A stretch of 64,000 nt of DNA, taken from an uncultured Acetatifactor sp. Lineage in GTDB: Bacteria > Bacillota > Clostridia > Lachnospirales > Lachnospiraceae. This document shows, piece by piece, positions 46,558 to 55,668 of this stretch. A model generated the notes under the pieces. It searched no databases, was not told the DNA's origin, and saw nothing but the letters and a program-made list of their open reading frames with translations. The first letter of the stretch is position 1. Each line of letters opens with the position of its first letter. Location of the stretch: the NCBI GenBank assembly GCA_944383825.1, contig CALWRA010000007.1, positions 1 to 64,000 on the forward strand, written 5' to 3'. A program made the position numbers and the translations under genes.

Positions 46558-46573
46558 GTCCGCCGAAGCGGAC
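46558..46573 (+). repeat. Stem-loop copy 1, just before the argC ribosome binding site
   Basis: GTCCGC-CGAA-GCGGAC, a 6-bp stem with a 4-base loop, one base before the Shine-Dalgarno GGGAGGT. A near-identical copy precedes argJ (48820-48835). Confidence 0.75.
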
Positions 46574-46587
46574 AGGGAGGTACGGAT

Positions 46588-47646
46588 ATGATCAGGGCGG
46601 GCATTATCGGAGCCACAGGCTATGCCGGAGGCGAGCTGGTAAGGATACTGAAAAATCATAAGGATGCGGAGATCGTATGGTACGGCTCCAAAAGCTACAT
46701 AGATCAAAAATACAGCCGTGTGTATCAGAACATGTTTCAGATTGTGGAGGATGTGTGCAGCGATGATAACCTGGCGGCTTTGGCAAAGCAGGTGGATGTG
46801 ATTTTCACGGCTACGCCCCAGGGCTTTCTGGCGGGGCTTCTGAACGAGGAGATTCTTTCCTGCACAAAAATTGTAGATTTATCTGCGGATTACCGTATCA
46901 AGGACGTTTCGGTTTACGAGAAATGGTACGGTATAGAGCATAAATCCCCTCAGTTTATCCGGGAGGCGGTATACGGGCTTTGCGAGATCAACAGAAGCAG
47001 AATCACCGCGGATACCAGACTGATAGCTAACCCCGGCTGTTATACCACTTGTTCCATTCTGACGGCTTACCCCCTTGTGAAGGAAGGGCTGATTGATGTA
47101 AATACATTGATTGTGGATGCAAAGTCGGGGACATCAGGAGCGGGCAGAGGAGCGAAGCTGCAGAATCTGTTCTGTGAGGTGAATGAAAATATGAAGGCCT
47201 ACGGCGTGGCCTCCCACCGTCATACCCCTGAGATCGAAGAACAGCTTGGCTACGCGGGGAATTGTCAGGTTACCCTCAGCTTTACCCCACACCTGGTGCC
47301 TATGAACAGAGGAATTTTGGTTACGGAGTATGCCTCCCTAAAAAGAAGGGCAGATGGGGCTCTGCCTTCCTATGGGGAGATCAGAGCTATATACGATAAA
47401 TACTACGGAAGAGAGCGTTTTATTCGATTGCTGGAGGAGGGCGTCTGCCCGGAGACAAAGTGGGTGGAAGGAAGCAACTATGTGGACATTAATTTTGTGA
47501 TTGACAGACGCACGGGCCGGATTATTCTCATGGGAGCGCTGGATAATCTGGTAAAGGGCGCGGCAGGCCAGGCAGTACAGAATATGAATCTGCTGTTCGG
47601 CCTTTCGGAGGAGGAAGGACTGGATCTGATTCCCTGCTTCCCATGA
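46588..47646 (+). CDS. argC: N-acetyl-gamma-glutamyl-phosphate reductase
   Basis: Third step of arginine synthesis, NADPH dependent. The 352 residues have the Rossmann motif GIIGATGYAGGELVRILKNH, active-site Cys in NPGCYTTCSIL, KSGTSGAGRGAK and HRHTPEIEEQLG. I choose ATG 46588 (MIRAGIIG) with GGGAGGT 6 bases upstream; earlier in-frame ATGs at 46453-46552 lie over the ArgR box and hairpin. First gene of argC-(fusion)-argJ-argB-argD. Confidence 0.96.
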   Translation: MIRAGIIGATGYAGGELVRILKNHKDAEIVWYGSKSYIDQKYSRVYQNMFQIVEDVCSDDNLAALAKQVDVIFTATPQGFLAGLLNEEILSCTKIVDLSADYRIKDVSVYEKWYGIEHKSPQFIREAVYGLCEINRSRITADTRLIANPGCYTTCSILTAYPLVKEGLIDVNTLIVDAKSGTSGAGRGAKLQNLFCEVNENMKAYGVASHRHTPEIEEQLGYAGNCQVTLSFTPHLVPMNRGILVTEYASLKRRADGALPSYGEIRAIYDKYYGRERFIRLLEEGVCPETKWVEGSNYVDINFVIDRRTGRIILMGALDNLVKGAAGQAVQNMNLLFGLSEEEGLDLIPCFP

Positions 47647-47700
47647 TTGCGCAGGCAAAGAGGATCCGCAGGAGAATGGATAAAGGATGGGAAGCTGAGA

Positions 47701-48792
47701 ATGGGAGACAAGAAAAACCCCGGCGCCGACAATAGGAAAGAGATGGGCCATTCCCCGATCAAGGATACAAGGGTCTGCATCGGCAGGCCCCGGGGAGAAA
47801 GTCCAAAGAGAAGCCCTGGGGAGATGGCTGTTTATGATTTTCTGGATGGTCTGGGAATTCCTTATACCCGACTGGACCACGAGGCCATATTTACTATGGA
47901 GGGCTGCAGAGAGGCGGGAGAGCTGCTTGGAATCAGTCTTTGCAAGAATTTGTTTTTATGCAACGCTCAGAGGACAAGATTTTATCTGCTGCTGATGCCC
48001 GGTGAGAAGCGTTTTGTGACCAGAGATTTCTGCAGGCAGATAGAAAGCCCCCGCCTCAGCTTTGCTCCCGGGGAGTATATGGAAAAGTTTCTGGGCCTTA
48101 CCCCCGGAAGCGTAAGCGTCATGGGGCTTATGAACGATAGAGAAAACCATGTGGAACTGGTCATTGACGAGGATGTGCTCAGGGAGGAATATCTTGGATG
48201 CCACCCTTGCGTGAATACCAGCAGTATAAGGCTTTCCATGAGGGATATGCTGGAAAAGTTTCTTCCCGCCGCAGGGCATGATTTCCGCGTGGTGCGGCTG
48301 AAGGGAACATCCCAGGAAGCGCCGGAAAAGAAGTCAGGCCCTTTTACAGTGAGGGAAATGAGGCTTGAGGATTATGAAGGGCTGCGGGCTCTGTGGATGA
48401 CCATAAAAGGCTTCGGCATTCGAAGCATTGATGATTCCAGACAGGGAGTTGAACGCTTTCTGAACCGCAATCCGGGCGCCAGCGTGGTAGCCGTCAGGGA
48501 GGACGGCACTGTTGTGGGAGGGATTCTCTGCGGCCATGACGGACGGCGGGGGTGTCTGTACCATGTGTGTGTCAGAGAGGATTGCAGGCGGCATGGTATC
48601 GGCAAGGCCATGGTGGTTTACTGTATGAACGCGTTGAAGGCGGAAGGAATCAATAAGGTCAGCCTGATTGCGTTTACCCAAAATGATGTGGGAAACGCTT
48701 TTTGGAGGCGTATTGGCTGGACCAGGAGGGAAGATTTGAATTACTATGATTTTACCCTGAACGAAGCAAATATTACTGCCTTTAATCAATAG
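47701..48792 (+). CDS. Fusion of a ProX/YbaK-type aminoacyl-tRNA deacylase and a GNAT acetyltransferase
   Basis: The first domain (MAVYDFLDGLGIPYTRLDHE to about residue 205) is of the YbaK/ProX editing family, with NLFLCNAQRTRFYLLLMPGE, VSVMGLMNDRENHVELVIDE and GCHPCVNTSS, as in PrdX. The second (from about residue 220) is a GNAT: CLYHVCVREDCRRHGIGKAM with the acetyl-CoA loop, and NAFWRRIGW. The 5' end is uncertain: ATG 47701 is taken, with ATG 47824 at the domain edge and a TTG at 47647 as alternatives. It sits between argC and argJ, so the acetyltransferase could supply N-acetylglutamate. That is an inference only. Confidence 0.82.
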   Translation: MGDKKNPGADNRKEMGHSPIKDTRVCIGRPRGESPKRSPGEMAVYDFLDGLGIPYTRLDHEAIFTMEGCREAGELLGISLCKNLFLCNAQRTRFYLLLMPGEKRFVTRDFCRQIESPRLSFAPGEYMEKFLGLTPGSVSVMGLMNDRENHVELVIDEDVLREEYLGCHPCVNTSSIRLSMRDMLEKFLPAAGHDFRVVRLKGTSQEAPEKKSGPFTVREMRLEDYEGLRALWMTIKGFGIRSIDDSRQGVERFLNRNPGASVVAVREDGTVVGGILCGHDGRRGCLYHVCVREDCRRHGIGKAMVVYCMNALKAEGINKVSLIAFTQNDVGNAFWRRIGWTRREDLNYYDFTLNEANITAFNQ

Positions 48793-48819
48793 GAGCAGAT
48801 GAAGGAGAATGGAACGGAT

Positions 48820-48835
48820 GTCCGCTGAAGCGGAC
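48820..48835 (+). repeat. Stem-loop copy 2, just before the argJ ribosome binding site
   Basis: GTCCGC-TGAA-GCGGAC followed directly by GGGGAGGT and, 7 bases later, the argJ ATG. Apart from one loop base and one spacer base it equals the copy before argC. Confidence 0.75.
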
Positions 48836-48849
48836 GGGGAGGTGTAAGC

Positions 48850-50073
48850 ATGAAGCAGACAGAAGGCGGCGTGACCGCGGCAAAGGGCTTTTCGGCTGCA
48901 GGCGTCTGTGCGTCAATCAAATATAAGGATCGGCTGGATATGGCTCTGATTACAAGCAAAGCGCCCTGCAGGGCGGCCGGTACCTTTACTCAAAATGTGG
49001 TGAAGGCGGCTCCGGTGGTCTGGGATCAGAAAATAGTGGAGCGCTCATCCTTTGTTCAGGCAATCGTGGCAAACGCCGGTATTGCCAATGCCTGCACCGG
49101 GGCGCAGGGCATGGAATGCTGCGAATGGGAAGCGGAATGCGCGGGAGAGCTCCTGGGCATACCAAAGGAGGCGGTTTTGGTGGCTTCCACAGGTGTGATC
49201 GGTATGCAGATTCCTGTGGAAAAGATTACATCGGGGATTAAAATGCTGGTCCAGGCCCAAAAGGATACGCTGGAAGCGGGATGGGAAGCCGCCAGAGCGA
49301 TTATGACCACGGATACCGTTCCCAAGCAGATTGCAGTGGAGACTGAAATAGGCGGGAAAAAGGTTACCCTGGGAGGAATATGCAAGGGCTCCGGGATGAT
49401 TCACCCCAATATGTGCACCATGCTCTGCTTTATTACGACGGATGCAAATATTTCAAAGGAAATGCTGCAAAAGGCAGTGAGCGCGGACGTTGTGGATTCC
49501 TTTAACATGATTTCCGTGGATGGGGACACATCCACCAACGACACGCTTCTGGTGCTGGCCAACGGCCTTGCGGGAAATCCTGAAATCACTCAGGAGGGCA
49601 GGGATTACGATGCCTTTTGTGAAGCGCTGCATTTCGTTACCATTTCCCTTGCAAAAAAAATGGCGGGGGATGGGGAGGGCGCAACGGCGCTCTTTGAGGC
49701 AAAGGTGGTGGGAGCTGCCACGAAGGAGGACGCAAGAAAGCTGGCAAAGTCTGTGATCTGCTCTTCCCTGACTAAGGCGGCCGTCTTTGGGCATGACGCA
49801 AACTGGGGCAGGATTCTGTGCGCGCTGGGGTATTCCGGAGCCGCCTTTGATCCGGAAAATGTGGATTTGTATTTGGAAAGCCGGGCGGGCAGGCTTCATA
49901 TTTTTGGAAATGGCGTGGCCTGCGATTACAGTGAAAAAGAAGCGGCCAATATTCTCTCTCAGCCTGAGGTGACAGCTTTGGCGGATATGCACATGGGCGG
50001 GGAGGAGGCCTCGGCCTGGGGCTGCGATCTGAGCTACGACTATGTGAGGATCAATGCGGACTACCGTTCCTAA
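48850..50073 (+). CDS. argJ: Bifunctional glutamate N-acetyltransferase/ornithine acetyltransferase
   Basis: Moves acetyl from N-acetylornithine to glutamate, and may acetylate glutamate from acetyl-CoA. The 407 residues include GGVTAAKGFSAAGVCASIKY, STGVIGMQIPVEKI, and the self-cleavage site GICKGSGMIHPNMCTMLCF, where the Thr after NMC would become the new N terminus. Typical members have MAT rather than MCT. The C terminus ends YVRINADYRS as expected. argB follows by 34 bases. Confidence 0.95.
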   Translation: MKQTEGGVTAAKGFSAAGVCASIKYKDRLDMALITSKAPCRAAGTFTQNVVKAAPVVWDQKIVERSSFVQAIVANAGIANACTGAQGMECCEWEAECAGELLGIPKEAVLVASTGVIGMQIPVEKITSGIKMLVQAQKDTLEAGWEAARAIMTTDTVPKQIAVETEIGGKKVTLGGICKGSGMIHPNMCTMLCFITTDANISKEMLQKAVSADVVDSFNMISVDGDTSTNDTLLVLANGLAGNPEITQEGRDYDAFCEALHFVTISLAKKMAGDGEGATALFEAKVVGAATKEDARKLAKSVICSSLTKAAVFGHDANWGRILCALGYSGAAFDPENVDLYLESRAGRLHIFGNGVACDYSEKEAANILSQPEVTALADMHMGGEEASAWGCDLSYDYVRINADYRS

Positions 50074-50107
50074 GATGGAATAGGAGAGCGGAAAGGAAAG
50101 ACAGTCA

Positions 50108-51004
50108 ATGGAAAAGGATATGGCACAGGTGCTGAGGAAGGCGGAGGTGTTAATCGAAGCGCTTCCCTACATACAGAAATTTAATCGGAAAATTATTGTG
50201 GTAAAGTACGGCGGAAGCGCCATGAGCAACGAGGAGCTGCAGAGGAATGTGATTAAGGATGTGACGCTTCTTAAACTTGTGGGCTTTAAGCCCATTATCG
50301 TGCACGGCGGAGGAAAGGAAATCAGCCGTTGGGTATCAAAGGTGGGCAAGGAGGCGGAGTTTGTAAACGGTCTGCGGGTCACTGATGAGGAGACCATGGA
50401 AATTGCAGAGATGGTGCTTGGAAAGGTAAACAAACAGCTTGTGACCATGGTTCAGGAGCTGGGGGTAAAGGCGGTGGGTATCAGCGGAAAGGACGGAGGT
50501 CTTTTGTCCGTGGAAAAGAAATATTCCGACGGCCAGGATATTGGTTATGTGGGAGAAATCACCGGGGTGAACCCCAAGGTGCTTTATGATCTTCTGGAAA
50601 AGGATTTTCTTCCCATTGTTGCCCCTACTGGACTGGACAAAGACTTTCAGACATACAATATCAACGCGGATGATGCGGCCTGTGCCGTTGCAAGGGCGGT
50701 TCATGCGGAAAAGCTCGCGTTTTTGACGGATATTGAGGGATTGTATAAGGACATCAGCGATAAATCCAGCTTTATTTCCAGATTGACAGCCTCCCGGGCC
50801 AGGGAGCTTACAAAAGGCGGATTCATCGGCGGAGGAATGCTGCCCAAATTAAACAATTGTATCGACGCCGTTCAAAATGGAGTAAACAGAGTGCATATTC
50901 TGGACGGAAGAATTCCCCATTGCCTGCTTCTGGAAATTTTTACGAAGCAGGGAATCGGCACAGCCATAGTTGCGGATGAGGAGCAGGGAGAGGAAGGAAT
51001 ATGA
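50108..51004 (+). CDS. argB: Acetylglutamate kinase
   Basis: Phosphorylates N-acetylglutamate. The 298 residues carry [56 protein letters not shown] and [19 protein letters not shown]. The N-terminal helix ([20 protein letters not shown]) is the form found in arginine-inhibited kinases, so feedback inhibition by arginine is likely. The stop overlaps the argD start (ATGA). Confidence 0.96.
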   Translation: MEKDMAQVLRKAEVLIEALPYIQKFNRKIIVVKYGGSAMSNEELQRNVIKDVTLLKLVGFKPIIVHGGGKEISRWVSKVGKEAEFVNGLRVTDEETMEIAEMVLGKVNKQLVTMVQELGVKAVGISGKDGGLLSVEKKYSDGQDIGYVGEITGVNPKVLYDLLEKDFLPIVAPTGLDKDFQTYNINADDAACAVARAVHAEKLAFLTDIEGLYKDISDKSSFISRLTASRARELTKGGFIGGGMLPKLNNCIDAVQNGVNRVHILDGRIPHCLLLEIFTKQGIGTAIVADEEQGEEGI

Positions 51005-52191
51005 ACAGTAAGGAATATATCGAAGAGGCGGAGCGCGATCTGCTCCATGCCTATAACCGTTATCAGATTGTGCTGGACAGAGGAGAGGGGGTATTCCTTT
51101 ATGACACGGAAGGAAAGAAATACCTGGATTTTGTTGCCGGAATTGCAGTATTTGCATTGGGATACGGCAACAGAGAATACAATGACGCTCTGAAGTCTCA
51201 GATTGATAAGCTGATCCATACCTCCAATTACTATTACAATGTTCCTGCCATTGAGGCGGCAAGAAAGCTTAAGCAGGCTTCCCGCATGGACAGAGTATTT
51301 TTTACAAATTCCGGGGCGGAGGCGGTGGAGGGGGCTATAAAGGCTGCCAGGAAATACGCTTACAAAAAGGATGGCAGAAGGGATCATGAGATCATTGCAA
51401 TGAACCGTTCCTTCCACGGCAGAACCATGGGGGCGCTTTCCGTTACAGGCAATCCCAAATACCGGGAGCCTTTTGAGCCCATGATCGGGCATATTAAATT
51501 CGCGGAGCTGAACGATTTTGAAAGCGTGGAAAGACAGGTGACGGACAGGACCTGCGGAATCATACTGGAACCCGTACAGGGGGAGGGAGGACTTCGTCCT
51601 GCCCGGGAGGATTTTCTGAGAAGGCTTAGAAAACTTTGTGATGAAAGGGATATTCTCCTTATTTTCGATGAAATACAATGCGGCATGGGCAGAACCGGAA
51701 CAATGTACGCATGGCAGCGCTACGATGTGAAGCCCGATATTATGACTACGGCTAAGGCGCTGGGCTGCGGCGTTCCTGTGGGGGCCTTTTTAATGACGGA
51801 GAAGATCGCTGTCAATTCCCTGGAAGCGGGAGATCATGGCACAACCTACGGGGGAAATCCTCTGGTTGCGGCGGCAGTGGAAAAAGTGCTTGATTTATTT
51901 GAAAAGCACCATATAATAGAACATGTAGGAGAGGCGGCGCCCTATTTGGAAAAAGAGCTGGATGAGCTGGCCGCACGGTATGACTGCATTCTGGAAAGGC
52001 GCGGCATGGGACTGATGCAGGGACTAGTTTTTGACCGCCCTGTGAAGGACATCATCGACAAAGCTCTGGAGAAAGGGCTGATACTGATTAACGCAGGGAC
52101 GAATATCATTCGCTTTGTGCCTCCCCTGATTGTGACCAACCACAATATTGATGAAATGATAAGTATATTGGATGATTGTATTCGGAGCTAA
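51001..52191 (+). CDS. argD: Acetylornithine aminotransferase
   Basis: PLP-dependent aminotransferase making N-acetylornithine. The 396 residues show the [14 protein letters not shown] start, [45 protein letters not shown], the PLP lysine in [15 protein letters not shown] and [14 protein letters not shown]. It overlaps argB by 4 bases and is followed 3 bases later by a solute-binding-protein gene. Confidence 0.96.
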   Translation: MNSKEYIEEAERDLLHAYNRYQIVLDRGEGVFLYDTEGKKYLDFVAGIAVFALGYGNREYNDALKSQIDKLIHTSNYYYNVPAIEAARKLKQASRMDRVFFTNSGAEAVEGAIKAARKYAYKKDGRRDHEIIAMNRSFHGRTMGALSVTGNPKYREPFEPMIGHIKFAELNDFESVERQVTDRTCGIILEPVQGEGGLRPAREDFLRRLRKLCDERDILLIFDEIQCGMGRTGTMYAWQRYDVKPDIMTTAKALGCGVPVGAFLMTEKIAVNSLEAGDHGTTYGGNPLVAAAVEKVLDLFEKHHIIEHVGEAAPYLEKELDELAARYDCILERRGMGLMQGLVFDRPVKDIIDKALEKGLILINAGTNIIRFVPPLIVTNHNIDEMISILDDCIRS

Positions 52192-52194
52192 TGT

Positions 52195-53601
52195 ATGGAG
52201 TTGAGAAAGAAACTGATTGCTTCGGCCGCCGTGCTTTCCATGGCTGCCGGAGTGATATATGGAAGTACTCTGGAAATGAGCGGCGCGTCACAGGAAGGCA
52301 GCCGCTTATCTTGGTTTGGGAGCAAGGAAACCATATATTTTTGGTATACGGATGACGCTATGACCAGTTATATTAACAGCGCGGCAGTGTCCTTCGGTGA
52401 AAGGGAGGGTGTTAGAGTGATTCCGGTGCTGACCTCCGACAGCGAGTATCTGGAGGCGGTCAATGAGGCGTCCCTGCATTCGGACCGTATGCCAGATGCC
52501 TACGTGGTGAGCAATGACTCTCTGGAAAAGGCTTTCCTGGCAGGACTTGCCGCAGAGGTGGAGGATGAAGGGGGCGTGTGCAGTGCGGAAAATTTTCCGG
52601 AGGCTGCGCTCTCGGCTGTTACTTATAAAGATAAAACCGTGGCGTACCCCTTTTTCTATGAGACCAGCGCGCTTGTATACAATGCGGATTATTTGAGAGA
52701 GTGGGCCAGGCAGCAGGCGGAACGTGAGCTGACCGGCGCAGGAGTGGAAGCCGGAGAAGGCGCCCAGGAGATTTCAGAGGAAGCGGTGGCGGCTTTGGAT
52801 CAGGAGCTTCTTGCCCAGAAGACCCAGGAATACCTGACGGCGGGAATCCCGGAGACTGTGGACGATATTCTGGCCATTGCGGACAGCTTTGATGTTCCGG
52901 AAGGCGTGGAAGGCATTATGAAATGGGATGTATCGGATATTTTCTACAATTACTGGATTGTGGGAAATTATATGATTGTAGGAGGAGATGACGGGGATGA
53001 TGACAGTGTCGTCAATATCAACAATGCGGAGGCCATTGCCTGTCTGGAGGTATACAAGGCTCTAAATCAGTTTTTCTATATTGAATCGGATACTGTGACC
53101 TACGATTCTGTTGTCCAGGATTTTATCGATGGAAAAACAGTGTTCACCATTGGCACGACGGATGTAATAGGCAGATTGGAGGAGGCGAAGGCGGAAGGAA
53201 GTTTTGCCTTTGAATATGGTGTGGTCATGATGCCTGATGTGAGCCCCGAGCTTCAGAGCAGATCCCTTTCCGTAACAAACGCTGTGGCGGTCAACGGTTA
53301 TTCAGAGCATAAGGAGCTGGCAAACCGTTTCGCGGCTTATTTGGTGGACGAGTACGCGGGAGAGTTGTACGAGAGAACCGGAAAAGTATCGGCGAATCTG
53401 GGCGTAAATACGGATCACAGCGGACTGCAGGCTTTTATGCAGGAATATGCGGACAGTGTGTCGCTGCCTAAAATGATGGAGACGGGAAATTTCTGGATGC
53501 AGCTGGAAATTCTGTTTTCCAGGGTCTGGAACGGGGAGGACGTGGCAACGCTGGTGCAGGAGCTGGCTGATCAGATAGCGGTTCAGATCGTTGGTCAATA
53601 G
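52195..53601 (+). CDS. Extracellular solute-binding protein, orphan
   Basis: A 468-residue maltose-type binding protein: ETIYFWYTDDAMTSYINSAA, DAYVVSNDSLEKAFLAGLAA, VAYPFFYETSALVYNADYLR, TVFTIGTTDVIGRLEEAKAE. The N terminus has a hydrophobic signal but no lipobox Cys, unlike most Gram-positive binding proteins; AGVIYGS could be a signal anchor or peptidase I site. There are no permease or ATPase genes. It starts 3 bases after argD and has a weak RBS (CGGAG), so it may be translated by coupling. Confidence 0.85.
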   Translation: MELRKKLIASAAVLSMAAGVIYGSTLEMSGASQEGSRLSWFGSKETIYFWYTDDAMTSYINSAAVSFGEREGVRVIPVLTSDSEYLEAVNEASLHSDRMPDAYVVSNDSLEKAFLAGLAAEVEDEGGVCSAENFPEAALSAVTYKDKTVAYPFFYETSALVYNADYLREWARQQAERELTGAGVEAGEGAQEISEEAVAALDQELLAQKTQEYLTAGIPETVDDILAIADSFDVPEGVEGIMKWDVSDIFYNYWIVGNYMIVGGDDGDDDSVVNINNAEAIACLEVYKALNQFFYIESDTVTYDSVVQDFIDGKTVFTIGTTDVIGRLEEAKAEGSFAFEYGVVMMPDVSPELQSRSLSVTNAVAVNGYSEHKELANRFAAYLVDEYAGELYERTGKVSANLGVNTDHSGLQAFMQEYADSVSLPKMMETGNFWMQLEILFSRVWNGEDVATLVQELADQIAVQIVGQ

Positions 53602-53705
53602 AATTGCAAATAAAGTCTTTGCTAAAACGGAATAGAGAAAAGTGCATAAAATGCCAGTCATGGGGAAAGCTACGAATAGGAAAAGAACGGAAAGGCGGGT
53701 TTCCC

Positions 53706-54137
53706 ATGATTGGTATTTTTATTGCTCTGATTTCAGGGGCGCTTATGAGCATCCAGGGAGTTTTCAATACACAGGTTACAAAGGCGTCAAGCATCTGGAG
53801 CGCCAGCGCATTTGTGCAGTTTACCGCGCTTTTGGTCTGCCTGGGAGCGTGGCTTTGTACGGACAGAAGCTCCCTGCTTAATGTCTGGCAGGTGCAGCCC
53901 AAATATATGCTTTTGGGAGGCGCCATCGGAGCCTTTATTACCTATACGGTAATCAAAAGCATGGATGCCCTCGGACCGGCCAGAGCGGTAATGCTGATTG
54001 TGACAGCGCAGCTTTTGGTGGCGTATCTCATAGAGCTTTTCGGGCTTTTCGGCGCGGAAAAGCAGCCCTGGGAGTGGAGAAAAGCTATCGGCATGGCGGT
54101 TGCTGTGGCAGGTATTATTATTTTTAAATGGAAATGA
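53706..54137 (+). CDS. DMT superfamily YdcZ-type membrane protein
   Basis: A 143-residue membrane protein with five hydrophobic spans: GIFIALISGALMSIQGVFNT, SAFVQFTALLVCLGAWL, YMLLGGAIGAFITYTVIKSM, AVMLIVTAQLLVAYLIELFG and AIGMAVAVAGIIIF. It matches the half-size YdcZ/DUF606 drug/metabolite transporter family, which pairs as dimers. I start at ATG 53706; the longer frame lacks a site. Substrate unknown. Confidence 0.85.
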   Translation: MIGIFIALISGALMSIQGVFNTQVTKASSIWSASAFVQFTALLVCLGAWLCTDRSSLLNVWQVQPKYMLLGGAIGAFITYTVIKSMDALGPARAVMLIVTAQLLVAYLIELFGLFGAEKQPWEWRKAIGMAVAVAGIIIFKWK

Positions 54138-54300
54138 AAAATCTTACTTGTAAATTGAGGGCAAGTATCTTACAATAAAAACAATCAGCATAGAGAGGCA
54201 ATCCTTTGAATTTCCGCCGCCCGCGGCTTTTGGCGTGTATAATGGGCGGGGCGGCGCTTTCGGGCCGCAGAAGGCCCGGGATACGGAAAGGAGAGGGACT

Positions 54301-54921
54301 ATGATGAGAAACTTTTGTCAGAAAATGCGGACGGCTCTGTTTGGAATACTGCTGTGCGCTTTTTTGAGTGGATGCGCCGAAAAGGAAACTCTGATGATTT
54401 ATTCCGAGACGGAGACTTTTTCTGTTGATGCTCTGGCCGGGAAGGATAATCCGTCGGGCGATGAGGCGGTATCCGGAGAACAGGAGCCTGCCGGCGAGCG
54501 GAGGATTTTCGTCCATGTATGCGGGGCAGTGAGGGCCCCGGGGGTAGTGGAGCTTTTGGAGGGAAGCAGGGCGGAGGATGCGCTGCTTGCCGCGGGGGGC
54601 TTTGCGGAGGATGCCCGGGACGATTATGTGAATTTAGCCGCTTTGGTGAAGGACGGGGAAAAGCTGTATTTTCCTACCATTCATGAGGCGCAGGAGCTGG
54701 AACGGGGGAACGGGGGCGAAGAAAATGCCCTTGTGAATATCAATACTGCGAACGCGGAACAGCTCTGCACGCTGCCAGGCATTGGGGAATCCAGGGCAGG
54801 GGATATTATCGCTTATCGGGAGAGCAACGGAGGCTTCGGCGCTCCCGAGGACATAATGAAGGTTTCCGGCATTAAGGAAAGCGTATATGAAAAGCTGAAG
54901 GACAAGATAACAACGGAATAA
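54301..54921 (+). CDS. comEA: ComEA-like DNA receptor lipoprotein
   Basis: A 206-residue protein. A signal with lipobox LSGC is followed by an acidic linker, a SLBB-like domain (RIFVHVCGAVRAPGVVELLE), and a double helix-hairpin-helix at the C terminus: NINTANAEQLCTLPGIGESR, and IMKVSGIKESVYEKL. It should bind double-stranded DNA on the outside of the membrane for transfer to ComEC. Bacillus ComEA is anchored by a helix, here apparently by lipid. ATG 54301 has AAAGGAGAGG. It heads a tightly spaced five-gene run. Confidence 0.92.
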   Translation: MMRNFCQKMRTALFGILLCAFLSGCAEKETLMIYSETETFSVDALAGKDNPSGDEAVSGEQEPAGERRIFVHVCGAVRAPGVVELLEGSRAEDALLAAGGFAEDARDDYVNLAALVKDGEKLYFPTIHEAQELERGNGGEENALVNINTANAEQLCTLPGIGESRAGDIIAYRESNGGFGAPEDIMKVSGIKESVYEKLKDKITTE

Positions 54922-54940
54922 AAAGGGAGAGTAAAGAATC

Positions 54941-55636
54941 ATGGCGGGTAAGAGAGCATTGGTTGTGGATGATGAAAAGTTGATCGTGAAGGGAATTCGT
55001 TTCAGCCTGGAGCAGGACGATATTCAAGTGGACTGCGCGTATGATGGCGAGGAGGCGCTGGAGTATGCCAGAAGCAATCAATATGACATCATTCTGCTGG
55101 ATGTGATGCTGCCGAAGCTTACGGGGTTTGAGGTATGCCAGCAGATTCGGGAATTTTCCAATGTCCCCATCATTATGCTTACGGCAAAAGGGGATGATAT
55201 GGATAAAATCCTGGGGCTGGAATACGGAGCTGATGATTATATTACCAAGCCTTTTAATATTTTGGAAGTAAAGGCCCGCATTAAGGCCATTATGCGCCGG
55301 GTGGAGCCGAAAAAGTCAGTGGGCGAGACCTCCAGAACAGTGGAGAGCGGCGAGCTGCGGCTTGACTGTGAGGGAAGAAGAGCCTATATTGCAGGCAAGG
55401 AGATCGGGCTTACGGCCAAGGAGTTTGAGGTGCTGGAGCTTCTTATGCTCAATCCCAACAAGGTTTACGGCAGAGAGACCCTGTTAAAGCTGGTGTGGGG
55501 AGCGGATTATCCCGGAGACGTGCGCACTGTGGATGTACATATCCGGCGTCTTCGGGAAAAAATAGAGTCCAATCCCAGTGAGCCCAAGTATGTGCACACA
55601 AAATGGGGGGTCGGATATTACTTTTTAAATGCGTAA
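54941..55636 (+). CDS. OmpR/PhoB-family response regulator
   Basis: A 231-residue regulator: receiver domain with VVDDEKLIVKGIRFSLEQDD, phospho-acceptor in IILLDVMLPKLTG (about D53), the Lys in DDYITKPFNIL, then a winged helix with ELRLDCEGRRAYIAGKEIGL, RTVDVHIRRLREKI and TKWGVGYYF. Start 54941 has GGGAG upstream. The kinase gene is 32 bases downstream. Target genes unknown, possibly its own operon. Confidence 0.95.
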   Translation: MAGKRALVVDDEKLIVKGIRFSLEQDDIQVDCAYDGEEALEYARSNQYDIILLDVMLPKLTGFEVCQQIREFSNVPIIMLTAKGDDMDKILGLEYGADDYITKPFNILEVKARIKAIMRRVEPKKSVGETSRTVESGELRLDCEGRRAYIAGKEIGLTAKEFEVLELLMLNPNKVYGRETLLKLVWGADYPGDVRTVDVHIRRLREKIESNPSEPKYVHTKWGVGYYFLNA

Positions 55637-55668
55637 ATACCGCCGTGCAAGCGGTTTGAAAGGTGAAG

